Source: an uncultured Prevotellaceae bacterium (GTDB lineage Bacteria; Bacteroidota; Bacteroidia; Bacteroidales; Bacteroidaceae). From it: a stretch of 64,000 nucleotides of DNA. The notes under the pieces are model-generated. The model ran no database searches. It was not told where the DNA came from and saw nothing but the letters and a program-made list of their open reading frames with translations. Positions 14,874-23,605 of this stretch are shown piece by piece (position 1 is the first letter of the stretch; each line of letters begins with the position of its first letter). The stretch is from contig OMWC01000028.1 in assembly GCA_900314655.1 (NCBI GenBank), positions 1 to 64,000 of the forward strand, read 5' to 3'. Made by a program: the position numbers and the translations under genes.

Positions 14874-15400
14874 TCAGGAAAGACGACTGTTACAAAATCG
14901 GGCGTTTAGGCAAACCGCATGGCGTGAAGGGTGAAATCACTTTCCACTTCTCCGATGATGTGTTTGACCGTGTGGATGCCGATTATCTCGTGATAGAAGT
15001 CGAGGGCATTCTGGTACCTTTCTTTATCGAGGAGTATCGTTTCCGTTCTGACGAAACGGCTCTTCTGAAGTTGGATGGCATTGACACGCAGGAACAGGCT
15101 CGCGAACTGACCAACAGCGAAGTGTATTTTGAACGTCGTCTTTCTGACGAGGATGAAAGTCCGACGATGGCAGCCATTGTCGGCTACCGTCTTGTCAATG
15201 ATGCGGATGGCGCAGAAATCGGCGAGATTATCGGTATCGACGATACTACGGCCAACACCCTCTTCGAGGTTAGCCGCACTGGTGCCTCGCCATCGGATCA
15301 TCCTGTGCTCATTCCTGTTGCCGAGGAGTTTATAAAGGGTGTTGACAACGAAAATAGAGAAATTAGGGTGACATTACCCAAAGGATTATTGGAATTATGA
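14870..15400 (+). CDS. rimM: Ribosome maturation factor RimM
   Basis: 176 residues. N-terminal barrel KIGRLGKPHGVKGEITFHFS, PRC-barrel-like C-terminal half with IPVAEEFIKGVDNENREIRV. It binds S19 and helps 30S head maturation. The start is GTG 14870, forming GTGA with the murA stop; the next candidate would cut into KIGRLGK. It overlaps dxr by 4 nt (ATGA). Confidence 0.94.
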   Translation: MIRKDDCYKIGRLGKPHGVKGEITFHFSDDVFDRVDADYLVIEVEGILVPFFIEEYRFRSDETALLKLDGIDTQEQARELTNSEVYFERRLSDEDESPTMAAIVGYRLVNDADGAEIGEIIGIDDTTANTLFEVSRTGASPSDHPVLIPVAEEFIKGVDNENREIRVTLPKGLLEL

Positions 15401-16545
15401 AACAACAAATATGCATCTTAGGTTCTACGGGAAGTATCGGAACCCAGGCACTCGATGTGATTAGGGAACATGGTGACCGCTATGAGGCCTACGCACTGAC
15501 GGCCAACAGCCGATGGGAACTCTTGGTCCGACAAGCTCGGGAGTTTCATCCTGCTGCCGTGGTCATCGCAAACGATGCTTACTATGAACCTCTGAAGGAA
15601 GCATTGGCCGATACCGACGTAAAGGTCTATGCAGGACAACAAGCCCTCAACGAAATCGTGGAGGCCGAACCCATCCACATGGTGCTTACAGCCATGGTGG
15701 GCTTTGCCGGTCTGTCACCGACCATTCATGCCATCAAGGCCCGTAAGAAGATATGCCTAGCCAACAAGGAGACGCTGGTTGTGGCCGGTGAACTGATTTG
15801 CCAGTTGGCCAACGAATATCATACGCCTATCCTGCCTGTTGACAGTGAGCATTCTGCCATCTTCCAGAGTATCGTGGGCGAGGGTGACAATGAGATTGAA
15901 AAGATATTGCTGACGGCATCGGGTGGTCCTTTCCGCCTGAAGTCGATGGATGAGATAGCCCACGTCACAAAGGCAGATGCCCTGAAGCATCCCACTTGGG
16001 ATATGGGTGCCAAGATCACGATTGACTCCGCATCGATGATGAACAAGGGTTTTGAGGTGATTGAGGCGAAGTGGCTGTTTGGCGTTCCTGCAGAGCGAAT
16101 CCAGGTGCTCGTCCATCCGCAGAGCATCGTTCATAGTGCCGTGCAGTTTGTTGACGGTGCCGTCAAGGCTCAGTTGGGCGTTCCTGATATGCGGTTGCCC
16201 ATCCAGTATGCCTTTTCCTATCCCGACCGTCTGCCGTTGACAGGTGAGCGTTTGGATCTATTCAAGCATCCGCTGGAGTTCTTTGAACCCGATTTGAAGG
16301 AGTTCCGCTGTCTGGCCCTGGCCTTTGAAGCTATCAGGCAGGGAGGCAATATGCCTTGTATCGTAAATGCCGCCAACGAGATTGTGAACAGGGCTTTCCT
16401 GGAAGACCGCTGCGGTTTCCTCCAGATGGGCGAGATTATAGAAAAGACGATGCAAAAAGCCACCTTCAATGCACATCCCGACTATGATGTCTATGTGCAG
16501 ACGGATGCCGAGGCCCGCCGCATAGCCCGCGAATTCCTGAATTGA
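15397..16545 (+). CDS. dxr: 1-deoxy-D-xylulose 5-phosphate reductoisomerase
   Basis: 382 residues. NADPH-binding LGSTGSIGTQALDVI, NKETLVVAGE, metal site VDSEHSAIFQ, flap region TWDMGAKITIDSASMMNKGF and IQVLVHPQSIVHSAV. Converts DXP to MEP in the non-mevalonate isoprenoid pathway; ispF and ispD are also in this window, at 30 and 51 kb. It starts inside the rimM stop. After it, a short CGTCATAACGACATAACG repeat fills the gap to rseP. Confidence 0.96.
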   Translation: MKQQICILGSTGSIGTQALDVIREHGDRYEAYALTANSRWELLVRQAREFHPAAVVIANDAYYEPLKEALADTDVKVYAGQQALNEIVEAEPIHMVLTAMVGFAGLSPTIHAIKARKKICLANKETLVVAGELICQLANEYHTPILPVDSEHSAIFQSIVGEGDNEIEKILLTASGGPFRLKSMDEIAHVTKADALKHPTWDMGAKITIDSASMMNKGFEVIEAKWLFGVPAERIQVLVHPQSIVHSAVQFVDGAVKAQLGVPDMRLPIQYAFSYPDRLPLTGERLDLFKHPLEFFEPDLKEFRCLALAFEAIRQGGNMPCIVNAANEIVNRAFLEDRCGFLQMGEIIEKTMQKATFNAHPDYDVYVQTDAEARRIAREFLN

Positions 16546-16605
16546 AGCCCTGTCGTCACGTCATAACGACATAACGTAATAATGAAAAATCGAATATAAT
16601 AGAAT

Positions 16606-17979
16606 ATGGAAGTATTTTTGATAAGACTCTTACAGTTCATTCTGGCCATCTCCCTGTTGGTGTTGCTCCACGAGGGCGGTCACTTCTTTTTCTCCAAACT
16701 CTTTGGCGTACGTGTTGAGAAGTTTTATATTTTCTTCGACGTAGGTATCGGCAAATGGGATGGATCGCTATTCAAGTTTAAGCCGAAGAACAGCGATACT
16801 CAGTATGGAGCCGGCTGGTTGCCACTGGGCGGCTATTGCAAGATTGCCGGTATGATTGACGAAAGTTTTGACACGGAGCAGTTGAAGCAGCCCGCACAGC
16901 CATGGGAATTCCGTACGAAGCCAGCGTGGCAGCGCCTGCTTATTATGATAGGTGGCGTGCTCGTCAATTTCCTGTTGGCTCTCTTCATCTATAGTATGGT
17001 GATGTTCTCCTGGGGCGACAGCTATTTCACTACGCAGGATATGACGATGGGATTCAAGTTCAACGAGGATGCAAAGGCTCTTGGCTTCCAGGATCACGAT
17101 ATTCTTGTGGGATACAATGGCAAAGTGTTTGAGCGTTACGACGTGGATGTCTTTCGTCATATCGCTGAGGCTACGACCGTACAGGTCAGGCGAAACGGTA
17201 AGGATCTGACCATCAATATGCCAGAAGACATGAGCCTCCTGGAAATGCTCAAAGCGGAACCGGCTTTCTGTCGTCCGTTTATTCCAGCCGAACTCGACTC
17301 CGTGATTCCTGGCACTCCAGCTGCCAAGGCGGGAATGCTGAAAGGTGACAAGATTCTTTCTATTAACGGAAAACCAGTTGATAGTTGGAACGAGTTCACA
17401 TATCAGATAGGCATTCTCAGCGATATGCTGGCCAATGCCAAGACGGCCAAGGACAGTATGAAAATCCGGACGGCGGCTATCGTCACCAATCGTGACACGA
17501 TGAATCTTGTCCTTACTGAAGATTTGAAACTCGGTGTGGGGCAGACCAGCATCGCTACCTACTACAAACCGAAGGAAGTGAAATATGGATTCTTTGAGAG
17601 TTTCCCTGCCGGTATCAAGTTCGGTCTTAACGTGCTACGTGGCTATGTGAGCGACCTGAAATATGTGGCTTCGGCCGACGGCGCCAAGTCGCTGGGAGGT
17701 TTCGGGGCTATCGGATCTCTCTTCCCGCCCGTATGGGACTGGCATCAGTTCTGGATGATGACCGCCTTCCTGAGCATTATTCTCGCTTTTATGAATATCT
17801 TGCCTATCCCGGCACTCGATGGAGGTCATGTGTTGTTCCTTATTTACGAGATGATCACCGGTCGCAAGCCTTCCGAGAAGTTCCTCATCCGGGCGGAATA
17901 TTTTGGTTTCGGTCTGCTTATCTTGCTGATGGTGGTGGCCAATCTCAATGATATCCTCAGGTGGCTGGGCTACATGTAA
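16606..17979 (+). CDS. rseP: RIP-type site-2 zinc metalloprotease
   Basis: 457 residues. Active site HEGGH at residues 22-26 in the first membrane segment, a central PDZ region (VIPGTPAAKAGMLKGDKILS), and the distal metal ligand motif PIPALDGGHVLF (Asp405) followed by the last membrane segment. Cleaves membrane-embedded anti-sigma factors and remnant signal peptides. An ECF sigma/anti-sigma pair exists at 32-33 kb but nothing ties the two directly. A bidirectional terminator follows. Confidence 0.94.
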   Translation: MEVFLIRLLQFILAISLLVLLHEGGHFFFSKLFGVRVEKFYIFFDVGIGKWDGSLFKFKPKNSDTQYGAGWLPLGGYCKIAGMIDESFDTEQLKQPAQPWEFRTKPAWQRLLIMIGGVLVNFLLALFIYSMVMFSWGDSYFTTQDMTMGFKFNEDAKALGFQDHDILVGYNGKVFERYDVDVFRHIAEATTVQVRRNGKDLTINMPEDMSLLEMLKAEPAFCRPFIPAELDSVIPGTPAAKAGMLKGDKILSINGKPVDSWNEFTYQIGILSDMLANAKTAKDSMKIRTAAIVTNRDTMNLVLTEDLKLGVGQTSIATYYKPKEVKYGFFESFPAGIKFGLNVLRGYVSDLKYVASADGAKSLGGFGAIGSLFPPVWDWHQFWMMTAFLSIILAFMNILPIPALDGGHVLFLIYEMITGRKPSEKFLIRAEYFGFGLLILLMVVANLNDILRWLGYM

Positions 17980-18001
17980 GCCTTACACCTTATTATATAT
18001 A

Positions 18002-18036
18002 AAAACATCCACCCCTGCGAAAGGGGTGGATGTTTT
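18002..18036. terminator. Bidirectional terminator between rseP and the 39-residue gene
   Basis: AAAACATCCACCCC (18002-18015) pairs perfectly with GGGGTGGATGTTTT (18023-18036), with T-runs on both strands. It can end rseP and the convergent small gene. Confidence 0.9.
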
Positions 18037-18061
18037 GATTAAAGGTAAACAAAGAATATCT

Positions 18062-18181
18062 TCAACTGTACCAGATTACAGAATTGCTCGAAGAATCATA
18101 GCGGTCGTTTTCATCATTATAGATGTTGTCCAGCTCATAATCTTCCTGTTTGTGCATTTTCGGTTTGGGTTTCATAGTCAT
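18062..18181 (-). CDS. Small gene, 39 residues, unknown
   Basis: Minus strand ATG 18181 to TGA 18062-18064. Peptide: basic start MTMKPKPKMHKQEDYELDN, then an acidic/Ser-rich end YDSSSNSVIWYS. Support for a real gene: AGGAGA 7-12 bp before the ATG, a -7 box 49 bp upstream, and a terminator just beyond the stop. An ATG at 18175 is an alternative start. No membrane segment. I do not recognise it. Confidence 0.6.
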   Translation of the reverse strand: MTMKPKPKMHKQEDYELDNIYNDENDRYDSSSNSVIWYS

Positions 18182-18229
18182 ATCTCCTTCCTATTTTAGA
18201 GTTATTTCTCCAATGTATTGTTCTCATTG

Positions 18230-18237
18230 CAAATATA
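18230..18237 (-). promoter_or_regulatory. -7 box of the 39-residue gene
   Basis: Minus strand TATATTTG followed by CAATG; predicted 5' leader about 42 nt with an AGGAG-type ribosome site. Confidence 0.6.
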
Positions 18238-18349
18238 GGAAAAAAAAGAATAAGTTGTATCATCTTTGCCGTTTTTTTAGTGATTTTATACATCCTTGCT
18301 GCTGAAAAGTGTATTTTTCTACGACTTTTTGATGTTTTTTGAATAAAAT

Positions 18350-18380
18350 TTTGCCGTTTTGTTTTTTTGTATTACCTTTG
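18350..18380 (+). promoter_or_regulatory. Promoter of tRNA-Leu
   Basis: TTTG (18350-18353) and -7 box TACCTTTG (18373-18380), 19 bp apart, 35 bp before the tRNA. Confidence 0.65.
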
Positions 18381-18415
18381 CAGCGCATTTTCCTACCAAG
18401 AATGCCTCTAGTCAT

Positions 18416-18497
18416 GCCCAGATGGCGGAATTGGTAGACGCGTTGGTCTCAAACACCAATGCCGCAAGGCGTCCCGGTTCGACCCCGGGTCTGGGTA
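18416..18497 (+). tRNA. tRNA-Leu (anticodon CAA)
   Basis: Acceptor GCCCAGA (18416-18422) pairs with TCTGGGT (18490-18496), discriminator A. The D arm contains GGCGGAATTGGTAGACGC. The anticodon stem TTGGT/ACCAA encloses CTCAAAC, giving CAA. A long variable arm (TGCCGCAAGGCGT) marks a class II tRNA, and GGTTCGACCC forms the T arm. CCA is not encoded. Reads UUG codons. Confidence 0.96.
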
Positions 18498-18508
18498 CAT
18501 TCAGATGA

Positions 18509-18534
18509 GGGAAATCTTCGGGTTTCCCTTTTTT
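18509..18534 (+). terminator. Terminator of tRNA-Leu
   Basis: GGGAAA (18509-18514) and TTTCCC (18523-18528) around TCTTCGGG, followed by six T. Confidence 0.85.
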
Positions 18535-18578
18535 CATTAAATACTTAAAGGCTAATAACAAAAATCAGCGTTTTCGAA

Positions 18579-20222
18579 ATGGAACTTAAAAAAGTATTCT
18601 TTCTTCTGGCATTTCTGAGTGGTGGTCTGACGGTGTTGGCGCAGATGCCGAAACCTGTGGAGGATTTGAACAAGGTGACTGACCTGACTCTTGACTCTCT
18701 CGACAAAGTGAGGACGGCACGTATCAAGCCGGGCACTAGCCGTCAGGGCAATAATCCCGTGCTCTTCCTGATAGGAAACAGTACGATGCGCAACGGTACA
18801 CTGGGTAATGGCAACAACGGTCAGTGGGGATGGGGATATTTCGCTCAGAACTTCTTTGACCAGAAGCGTATTACGGTCGAGAATCAAGCCCTTGGAGGTA
18901 CGTCAAGCCGTACGTTCTACCGTAATCTGTGGCCTGAGATCCGTGAGGCTTTGAAACCGGGCGACTGGGTGATCGTGAGTATCGGCCATAATGACAACGG
19001 ACCATACGATAAGGGACGCGCACGCGCAAGTATTCCCGGAACCGGAACAGACTCCATGCTGGTGAATGTACAGGTGATCAACAAGGGGGATACGACCTAC
19101 CGCAAGGAAATGATCTATACGTATGGCGGTTATCTGCGCCGCTATGTGGCCGACATTCGTGCGAAGGGGGCTAATCCCGTTCTGATGTCGCTGACACCGA
19201 AGAAATACCGTACGGCCGATGGTTCGAAACTGCGTGGCGATGAACATAAGTTCGGACATTGGGCAGAGGAAATCGCCCGCGAACTGAATGTGCCTTTCGT
19301 AGATCAGAATACGATTTCGACCAACAATTTGGAAAGCTACAGCGTATGGAAATGTAACTACCATTTCTTTACCGATAACATTCATACCAGCAAGTTCGGG
19401 GCAGAGCTCAATGCCCGTTCGGCCGCCGAGGGTATTGCCGCTTGTGATCATCCTGCCATTGCTCCGCTGAAGGCTTTGTTGCAGAATGTGGCATTGCCGG
19501 TGATCTCCGTTGACCGTGAGGCTGGCAAACCTGTCGTCTTCCTGACGGGCGATTCAACCGTGAAGAATACCGACAAAGAGAAAGACGGAATGTGGGGCTG
19601 GGGTGCCGTGGCCTCTGAGGCTTTCGATACGAAGAAGATCACGGTTGTGAATGCTGCTATGGCAGGCCGCTCGCTTCGCACATTCTTGAAGGAAGGCCGT
19701 TGGGAGAAAGTGTATAACTCGTTGCAGAAAGGCGACTATGTGTTGATCCAGTTTGGACACAATGACGTTGGCGCCATCGATTCGTTGAAGGAGCGTGCCG
19801 ATATCATGGGAACAGCCGACACATGCCATGTGTATAAACTGAAGAGCAACGGCCAGTATGAAGTGGTCTATAGCTTTGGCTGGTATCTGCGCAAGATGAT
19901 CGACGATACTCGTGAGAAGGGTGCCACTCCTATCTTGGTGAGCCTCACACCGCGTAACATCTGGAAAAACGGTAAGATAGAGCGACGAAATGATACCTAC
20001 GGCAAATGGTATCGTGAGATTGCCGAGGAAACGGGTGTTGAACTGATTGATGTACACAACATTACGGCCGACAAATACGACAAGAAGGGTGAGAAGAAGG
20101 TGAAGGCTTATTTCAACCACGACCATACCCATTCTTCATTGAAAGGTGCCAAAGAAAATGCCCGCAGCATCAGGGAAGGCCTCAAGAAGATAAAGTCGCC
20201 ACTGGCTGCGTACGTTAAATAA
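18579..20222 (+). CDS. Two-domain SGNH/GDSL esterase, rhamnogalacturonan acetylesterase-like
   Basis: 547 residues with a signal peptide (about 1-21, cut after LAQ). Two tandem SGNH domains of about 240 residues. Domain 1: LFLIGNSTM (Ser68), GGTSSRTF, IGHNDNG, DNIHTSKFG. Domain 2: FLTGDSTV (Ser326), AGRSLRTF, FGHNDVG, HDHTHSSLKG. Both keep Ser, Gly, Asn and the Asp-x-x-His pair; domain 1 has Asn in place of Asp in the GDS block. The family resembles CE12 enzymes that remove acetyl groups from pectin. Secretion suggests a role in plant-polysaccharide use. Duplication within one gene is less common than single-domain forms. Confidence 0.88.
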   Translation: MELKKVFFLLAFLSGGLTVLAQMPKPVEDLNKVTDLTLDSLDKVRTARIKPGTSRQGNNPVLFLIGNSTMRNGTLGNGNNGQWGWGYFAQNFFDQKRITVENQALGGTSSRTFYRNLWPEIREALKPGDWVIVSIGHNDNGPYDKGRARASIPGTGTDSMLVNVQVINKGDTTYRKEMIYTYGGYLRRYVADIRAKGANPVLMSLTPKKYRTADGSKLRGDEHKFGHWAEEIARELNVPFVDQNTISTNNLESYSVWKCNYHFFTDNIHTSKFGAELNARSAAEGIAACDHPAIAPLKALLQNVALPVISVDREAGKPVVFLTGDSTVKNTDKEKDGMWGWGAVASEAFDTKKITVVNAAMAGRSLRTFLKEGRWEKVYNSLQKGDYVLIQFGHNDVGAIDSLKERADIMGTADTCHVYKLKSNGQYEVVYSFGWYLRKMIDDTREKGATPILVSLTPRNIWKNGKIERRNDTYGKWYREIAEETGVELIDVHNITADKYDKKGEKKVKAYFNHDHTHSSLKGAKENARSIREGLKKIKSPLAAYVK

Positions 20223-20278
20223 ACATAAAAATCAGCGGCTGCAAAAGAACGCTTCATGTTTTTCGAAGAAAAAGGCGT

Positions 20279-20496
20279 ACCTTTGCAGCCGCAAATTCTA
20301 CGAGGGCCAAAGAACCCTCCAGGGCGGAGTGTAAATAGCAGCCTACCGAAAGGTCGTTGCGGTTTGTGAATCTCCTGCTCACTGGCAGACGGAGAGTCTG
20401 CTCGTTTCCAGGTACGTGAAGCCAGGCGCTTTCCCGGAGGGCGACATTTCCGGACAGTATTAATAAAACGTTTTACAAGTAACATTTAAATTTTTT
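20279..20496 (+). promoter_or_regulatory. rplM promoter and long structured leader
   Basis: The -7 box TACCTTTG (20279-20286) is followed by about 205 nt of untranslated leader before rplM. It contains GC-rich complementary blocks such as GAGGGCCAAAGAACCCTC near 20302 and a second set around 20380-20450. A ribosomal-protein autoregulatory leader for L13 in Bacteroidia has been described in the literature as I recall; whether this is that motif needs a covariance search. Confidence 0.55.
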
Positions 20497-20958
20497 ATGG
20501 ACACTTTAAGTTACAAGACTATTTCCGTTAACAAGGAAACAGCGCAGAAAGAGTGGGTCGTTATCGATGCCACCGATCAGGTCGTTGGTCGTCTCTGCTC
20601 AAAGGTTGCCAAGCTGATCCGCGGTAAGTACAAACCCAGCTTTACTCCTCACGTGGATTGTGGTGACAATGTGATCATTATCAATGCAGCCAAGGTGGTT
20701 TTCACCGGCAAGAAGGAAACTGACAAACTTTACACCCGCTACACAGGCTATCCCGGTGGTCAGCGTTTCAACACTCCCGAGCAGCTCCGCAAGCGCCCCA
20801 ATGGTGTTGACAAGATGATTCGTCACGCTGTGAAAGGTATGCTTCCCAAGGGTCGTCTGGGTCGTCGTCTCATCGACAACCTCTATGTTTTTGAGGGTAC
20901 CGAGCACAATATGCAGGCTCAGAAGCCAAAGGCAATTGATATTAACCAGTATAAATAA
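20497..20958 (+). CDS. rplM: 50S ribosomal protein L13
   Basis: 153 residues: EWVVIDATDQVVGRLCSKVA, GDNVIIINAAKVVFTGKK, YTRYTGYPGGQRF, then the MLPKGRLGRRLIDNLYVFEG block. All hallmark L13 segments are present. First gene of the rplM-rpsI-rpsB-tsf order; rpsI follows after 14 bp. Confidence 0.98.
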   Translation: MDTLSYKTISVNKETAQKEWVVIDATDQVVGRLCSKVAKLIRGKYKPSFTPHVDCGDNVIIINAAKVVFTGKKETDKLYTRYTGYPGGQRFNTPEQLRKRPNGVDKMIRHAVKGMLPKGRLGRRLIDNLYVFEGTEHNMQAQKPKAIDINQYK

Positions 20959-20972
20959 ATAAGGTATAGAAG

Positions 20973-21359
20973 ATGGAAGTAATTAATGCAATTGGTCGCC
21001 GCAAGAGCTCTGTAGCCCGTATCTATATGACTGAAGGCACCGGTAAGATCACAATCAACAAGAAGGATCTCACAGAATATTTCCCCTCTGCTATCCTGCA
21101 GTACGTGGTTAAGCAGCCACTGAACCTGCTCGAGGTGGCAGAAAAGTATGACATCAAGGTTAACCTCGACGGTGGCGGTTTCACCGGTCAGAGCCAGGCT
21201 CTGCGCCTTGCTATTGCCCGCGCCCTCGTGAAGGTGAACGCTGAAGATAAGAAGACCCTCAAGGCTCAGGGATTCCTGACTCGCGACAGCCGTGCTGTTG
21301 AGCGTAAGAAGCCAGGTCAGCCCAAGGCTCGTCGTCGCTTCCAGTTCAGTAAGCGTTAA
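20973..21359 (+). CDS. rpsI: 30S ribosomal protein S9
   Basis: 128 residues: INAIGRRKSSVARIYMTEGT at the N-terminus, GGGFTGQSQALRLAIARALV, and the invariant basic tail RRRFQFSKR reaching the P site. Co-transcribed with rplM. Confidence 0.98.
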   Translation: MEVINAIGRRKSSVARIYMTEGTGKITINKKDLTEYFPSAILQYVVKQPLNLLEVAEKYDIKVNLDGGGFTGQSQALRLAIARALVKVNAEDKKTLKAQGFLTRDSRAVERKKPGQPKARRRFQFSKR

Positions 21360-21362
21360 TAT

Positions 21363-21460
21363 TTTTCTAGGAGTACCTAGGTTTCCCTAGGAAATCCTAG
21401 AAATCCGTTTAGCATCTAAACCGAGGGGACCCGCCTATGCGGCTACCCCCCGGCTGATTC
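21363..21460 (+). promoter_or_regulatory. rpsB leader with CTAGG repeats and hairpins
   Basis: CTAGGAGTACCTAGG and CCTAGGAAATCCTAG (21367-21402) form overlapping palindromes. Next come GTTTAG-CAT-CTAAAC (about 21408-21422) and a CCGAGGGG...CCCCCCGG stem (about 21421-21452) with CCGC/GCGG inside. The position before rpsB suggests attenuation or autogenous control by S2, but no known motif is claimed. Confidence 0.45.
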
Positions 21461-21514
21461 TAACAAAACAAAGAATTAAAAAGAAAGTAAACAATTAAAA
21501 GCATTTAATTAACA

Positions 21515-22366
21515 ATGGCAAGAACAAATTTTGACCAACTGCTCGAGGCTGGATGCCACTTCGGTCACCTCAAGCGCAAATGGAATCCCGCTATGGCTCC
21601 TTATATCTTCATGGAGCGCAATGGCATTCATATCATCGACCTTCACAAGACCGTAGCTAAGATTGACGAGGCTGCCGAGGCTCTGAAGCAGATTGCTAAG
21701 AGCGGTAAGAAGGTACTCTTCGTTGCTACCAAGAAGCAGGCTAAGGACATCATCGCTGAGAAGGCTACTTCTGTGAATATGCCTTACGTGATTGAGCGCT
21801 GGCCCGGTGGTATGTTGACCAATTTCCCCACCATCCGCAAGGCTGTGAAGAAGATGGCTACCATCGACAAGCTGATGAACGATGGCACTTATGGCAATCT
21901 CTCTAAGCGTGAGATCCTCCAGATCAGCCGTCAGCGTGCCAAGTTGGAGAAGAACCTCGGTTCTATCGCTGACCTGACCCGTCTGCCTTCTGCTCTGTTC
22001 GTCGTTGACGTATTGAAGGAGCACATCGCCGTGAGCGAGGCTAACCGTCTGGGTATTCCCGTGTTCGCAATCGTTGATACCAACAGCGATCCCAAGAACA
22101 TCGACTTCATGATCCCTGCTAATGATGACGCTAAGGACAGCATCGAGGTAATCCTGAATGCTTGCTGCGGCGCTATCGCTGAGGGTCTGGAAGAGCGCAA
22201 GGCCGAGAAGGCTGACGAGAAAGCTGCCAAGGAGCAGAGCGAAGAGGCTGCTGATGCTAAGCCCCGTCGTGCTGCACGCAAGGCAAAGGAAGAGGCTCCT
22301 GCTGCTGAAGAGGCTCCCGTAGAGGAGGCTCCCGCTGCTGAAGAGGAAGCTCCTGCCGCTGAGTAA
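21515..22366 (+). CDS. rpsB: 30S ribosomal protein S2
   Basis: 283 residues. Core S2 motifs: LLEAGCHFGHLKRKWNPAMA, YIFMERNGIHIIDLHKT, FVATKKQAKDI, RWPGGMLTNFPTIRK, VFAIVDTNSDP. The core ends near residue 230. An Ala/Glu-rich tail of about 50 residues follows (AAEEAPVEEAPAAEEEAPAAE-like, low complexity, acidic), absent from E. coli S2 but of a kind seen in Bacteroidota. tsf follows after 49 bp. Confidence 0.97.
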   Translation: MARTNFDQLLEAGCHFGHLKRKWNPAMAPYIFMERNGIHIIDLHKTVAKIDEAAEALKQIAKSGKKVLFVATKKQAKDIIAEKATSVNMPYVIERWPGGMLTNFPTIRKAVKKMATIDKLMNDGTYGNLSKREILQISRQRAKLEKNLGSIADLTRLPSALFVVDVLKEHIAVSEANRLGIPVFAIVDTNSDPKNIDFMIPANDDAKDSIEVILNACCGAIAEGLEERKAEKADEKAAKEQSEEAADAKPRRAARKAKEEAPAAEEAPVEEAPAAEEEAPAAE

Positions 22367-22415
22367 ACTCGTAGTAACGTAATTCCGTAATAACGAAAAA
22401 TTAAAGAATAAAACA

Positions 22416-23414
22416 ATGGCAATTTCAATTGACGATATCAAGAAGCTTCGCGCTATGACCGGCGCAGGTCTGGCTGACGTAAAAAAGGCTCTGACCGAGG
22501 CCGAGGGCGACTTCGACAAGGCTAAGGAACTGCTCCGTGAGCGTGGACTGGCCATTGCTGCAAAGCGCAGCGACCGTGAGACTTCTAACGGTTGTGTTCT
22601 GGTGAAGAAAGAGGGCAATTTTGCCGCTATGATCGCCTTGAAGTGTGAAACAGACTTCGTGGCTAATGGTGCTGACTTCATCGCACTGACTCAGAGCATC
22701 CTCGATGCAGCTATCGCTGCCAAGGCTAAGAACCTCGAAGAGGTGAAGGAACTCACACTGGCCGACGGTCAGAAGGTGCAGGACGCTGTGACTCAGCGCT
22801 CTGGTATCACTGGTGAGAAGATGGAACTCGATGGTTACCTGACTCTCGAAGGTGAGAACATTGAGGTGTACAACCATATGAAGAAGAACACCCTCTGCAC
22901 AATGGTTCAGACCAACAAACTGGCTGAGGACGCTGGTCACAAGGTGGCTATGCAGGTAGCAGCCATGAAGCCCGTAGCTCTCGATGCTGCTTCTATGCCT
23001 CAGAGCATCCTCGACGAGGAGTACAAGGTGGCTGTTGAGAAGACCAAGGAAGAGCAGGTGAGCAAGGCTGTTGATAACGCCCTGAAGAAGGCCGGTATCA
23101 ATCCTGCCCACGTAGATAGCGAAGATCACATGGAGAGCAACATGGCCAAAGGCTGGATCACAGCCGAGGACGTGGCTAAGGCCAAGGAGATCATCGCTAC
23201 CGTTTCTGCTGAAAAGGCTGCCAGCCTTCCCGCTCAGATGATTGAGAACATTGCTAAGGGACGTGTTGCTAAGTTCTTGAAGGAGAACTGTCTGGTTGAC
23301 CAGGAGTTCCAGTTCGGCGACGGCGACAAGGCTACTGTTGCTCAGTGGCTCGCCGCTCAGGACAAGGAACTGAAGGTTATTGCCTTCCAGCGCTTCACCC
23401 TCGTAGCTGACTAA
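22416..23414 (+). CDS. tsf: Elongation factor Ts
   Basis: 332 residues. N-terminal UBA-like domain KLRAMTGAGLADVKKALTEA, then LRERGLAIAAKRSDRETSNG, the EF-Tu contact segment LKCETDFVANGADF, and a C-terminal GRVAKFLKENCLVDQEFQFG. Longer than E. coli Tsf (283), matching Bacteroidota forms. Exchanges GDP on EF-Tu. A strong terminator follows. Confidence 0.97.
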   Translation: MAISIDDIKKLRAMTGAGLADVKKALTEAEGDFDKAKELLRERGLAIAAKRSDRETSNGCVLVKKEGNFAAMIALKCETDFVANGADFIALTQSILDAAIAAKAKNLEEVKELTLADGQKVQDAVTQRSGITGEKMELDGYLTLEGENIEVYNHMKKNTLCTMVQTNKLAEDAGHKVAMQVAAMKPVALDAASMPQSILDEEYKVAVEKTKEEQVSKAVDNALKKAGINPAHVDSEDHMESNMAKGWITAEDVAKAKEIIATVSAEKAASLPAQMIENIAKGRVAKFLKENCLVDQEFQFGDGDKATVAQWLAAQDKELKVIAFQRFTLVAD

Positions 23415-23451
23415 TATTGCAGATTATTGCAATAGGCAATCTCATTATAAT

Positions 23452-23486
23452 AAAAGCCGAAATGCCTCGTGCGTTTCGGCTTTTTT
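23452..23486 (+). terminator. Terminator of the rplM-tsf run
   Basis: AAAAGCCGAAA (23452-23462) and TTTCGGCTTTT (23474-23484) with loop TGCCTCGTGCG, continuing in T. Confidence 0.92.
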
Positions 23487-23536
23487 GTATAAGTAATTAC
23501 GGAGTTCTAACTTAACATGAATTATGAATAAGCAAC

Positions 23537-23577
23537 TTCGTGTTTCTTGACACGAATCGTTTTTTTGCTTATCTTTG
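23537..23577 (+). promoter_or_regulatory. Promoter with dyad operator of the XRE gene
   Basis: TTCGTGT (23537-23543) and ACACGAA (23550-23556) form a perfect dyad with a 6-bp spacer over the -33 region. The -7 box TATCTTTG lies at 23570-23577, 29 bp before the ATG. This is a natural autoregulatory site for the HTH protein (inferred). Confidence 0.6.
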
Positions 23578-23605
23578 CACCGTCAAATCAAATTAATAAT
23601 ATTTT

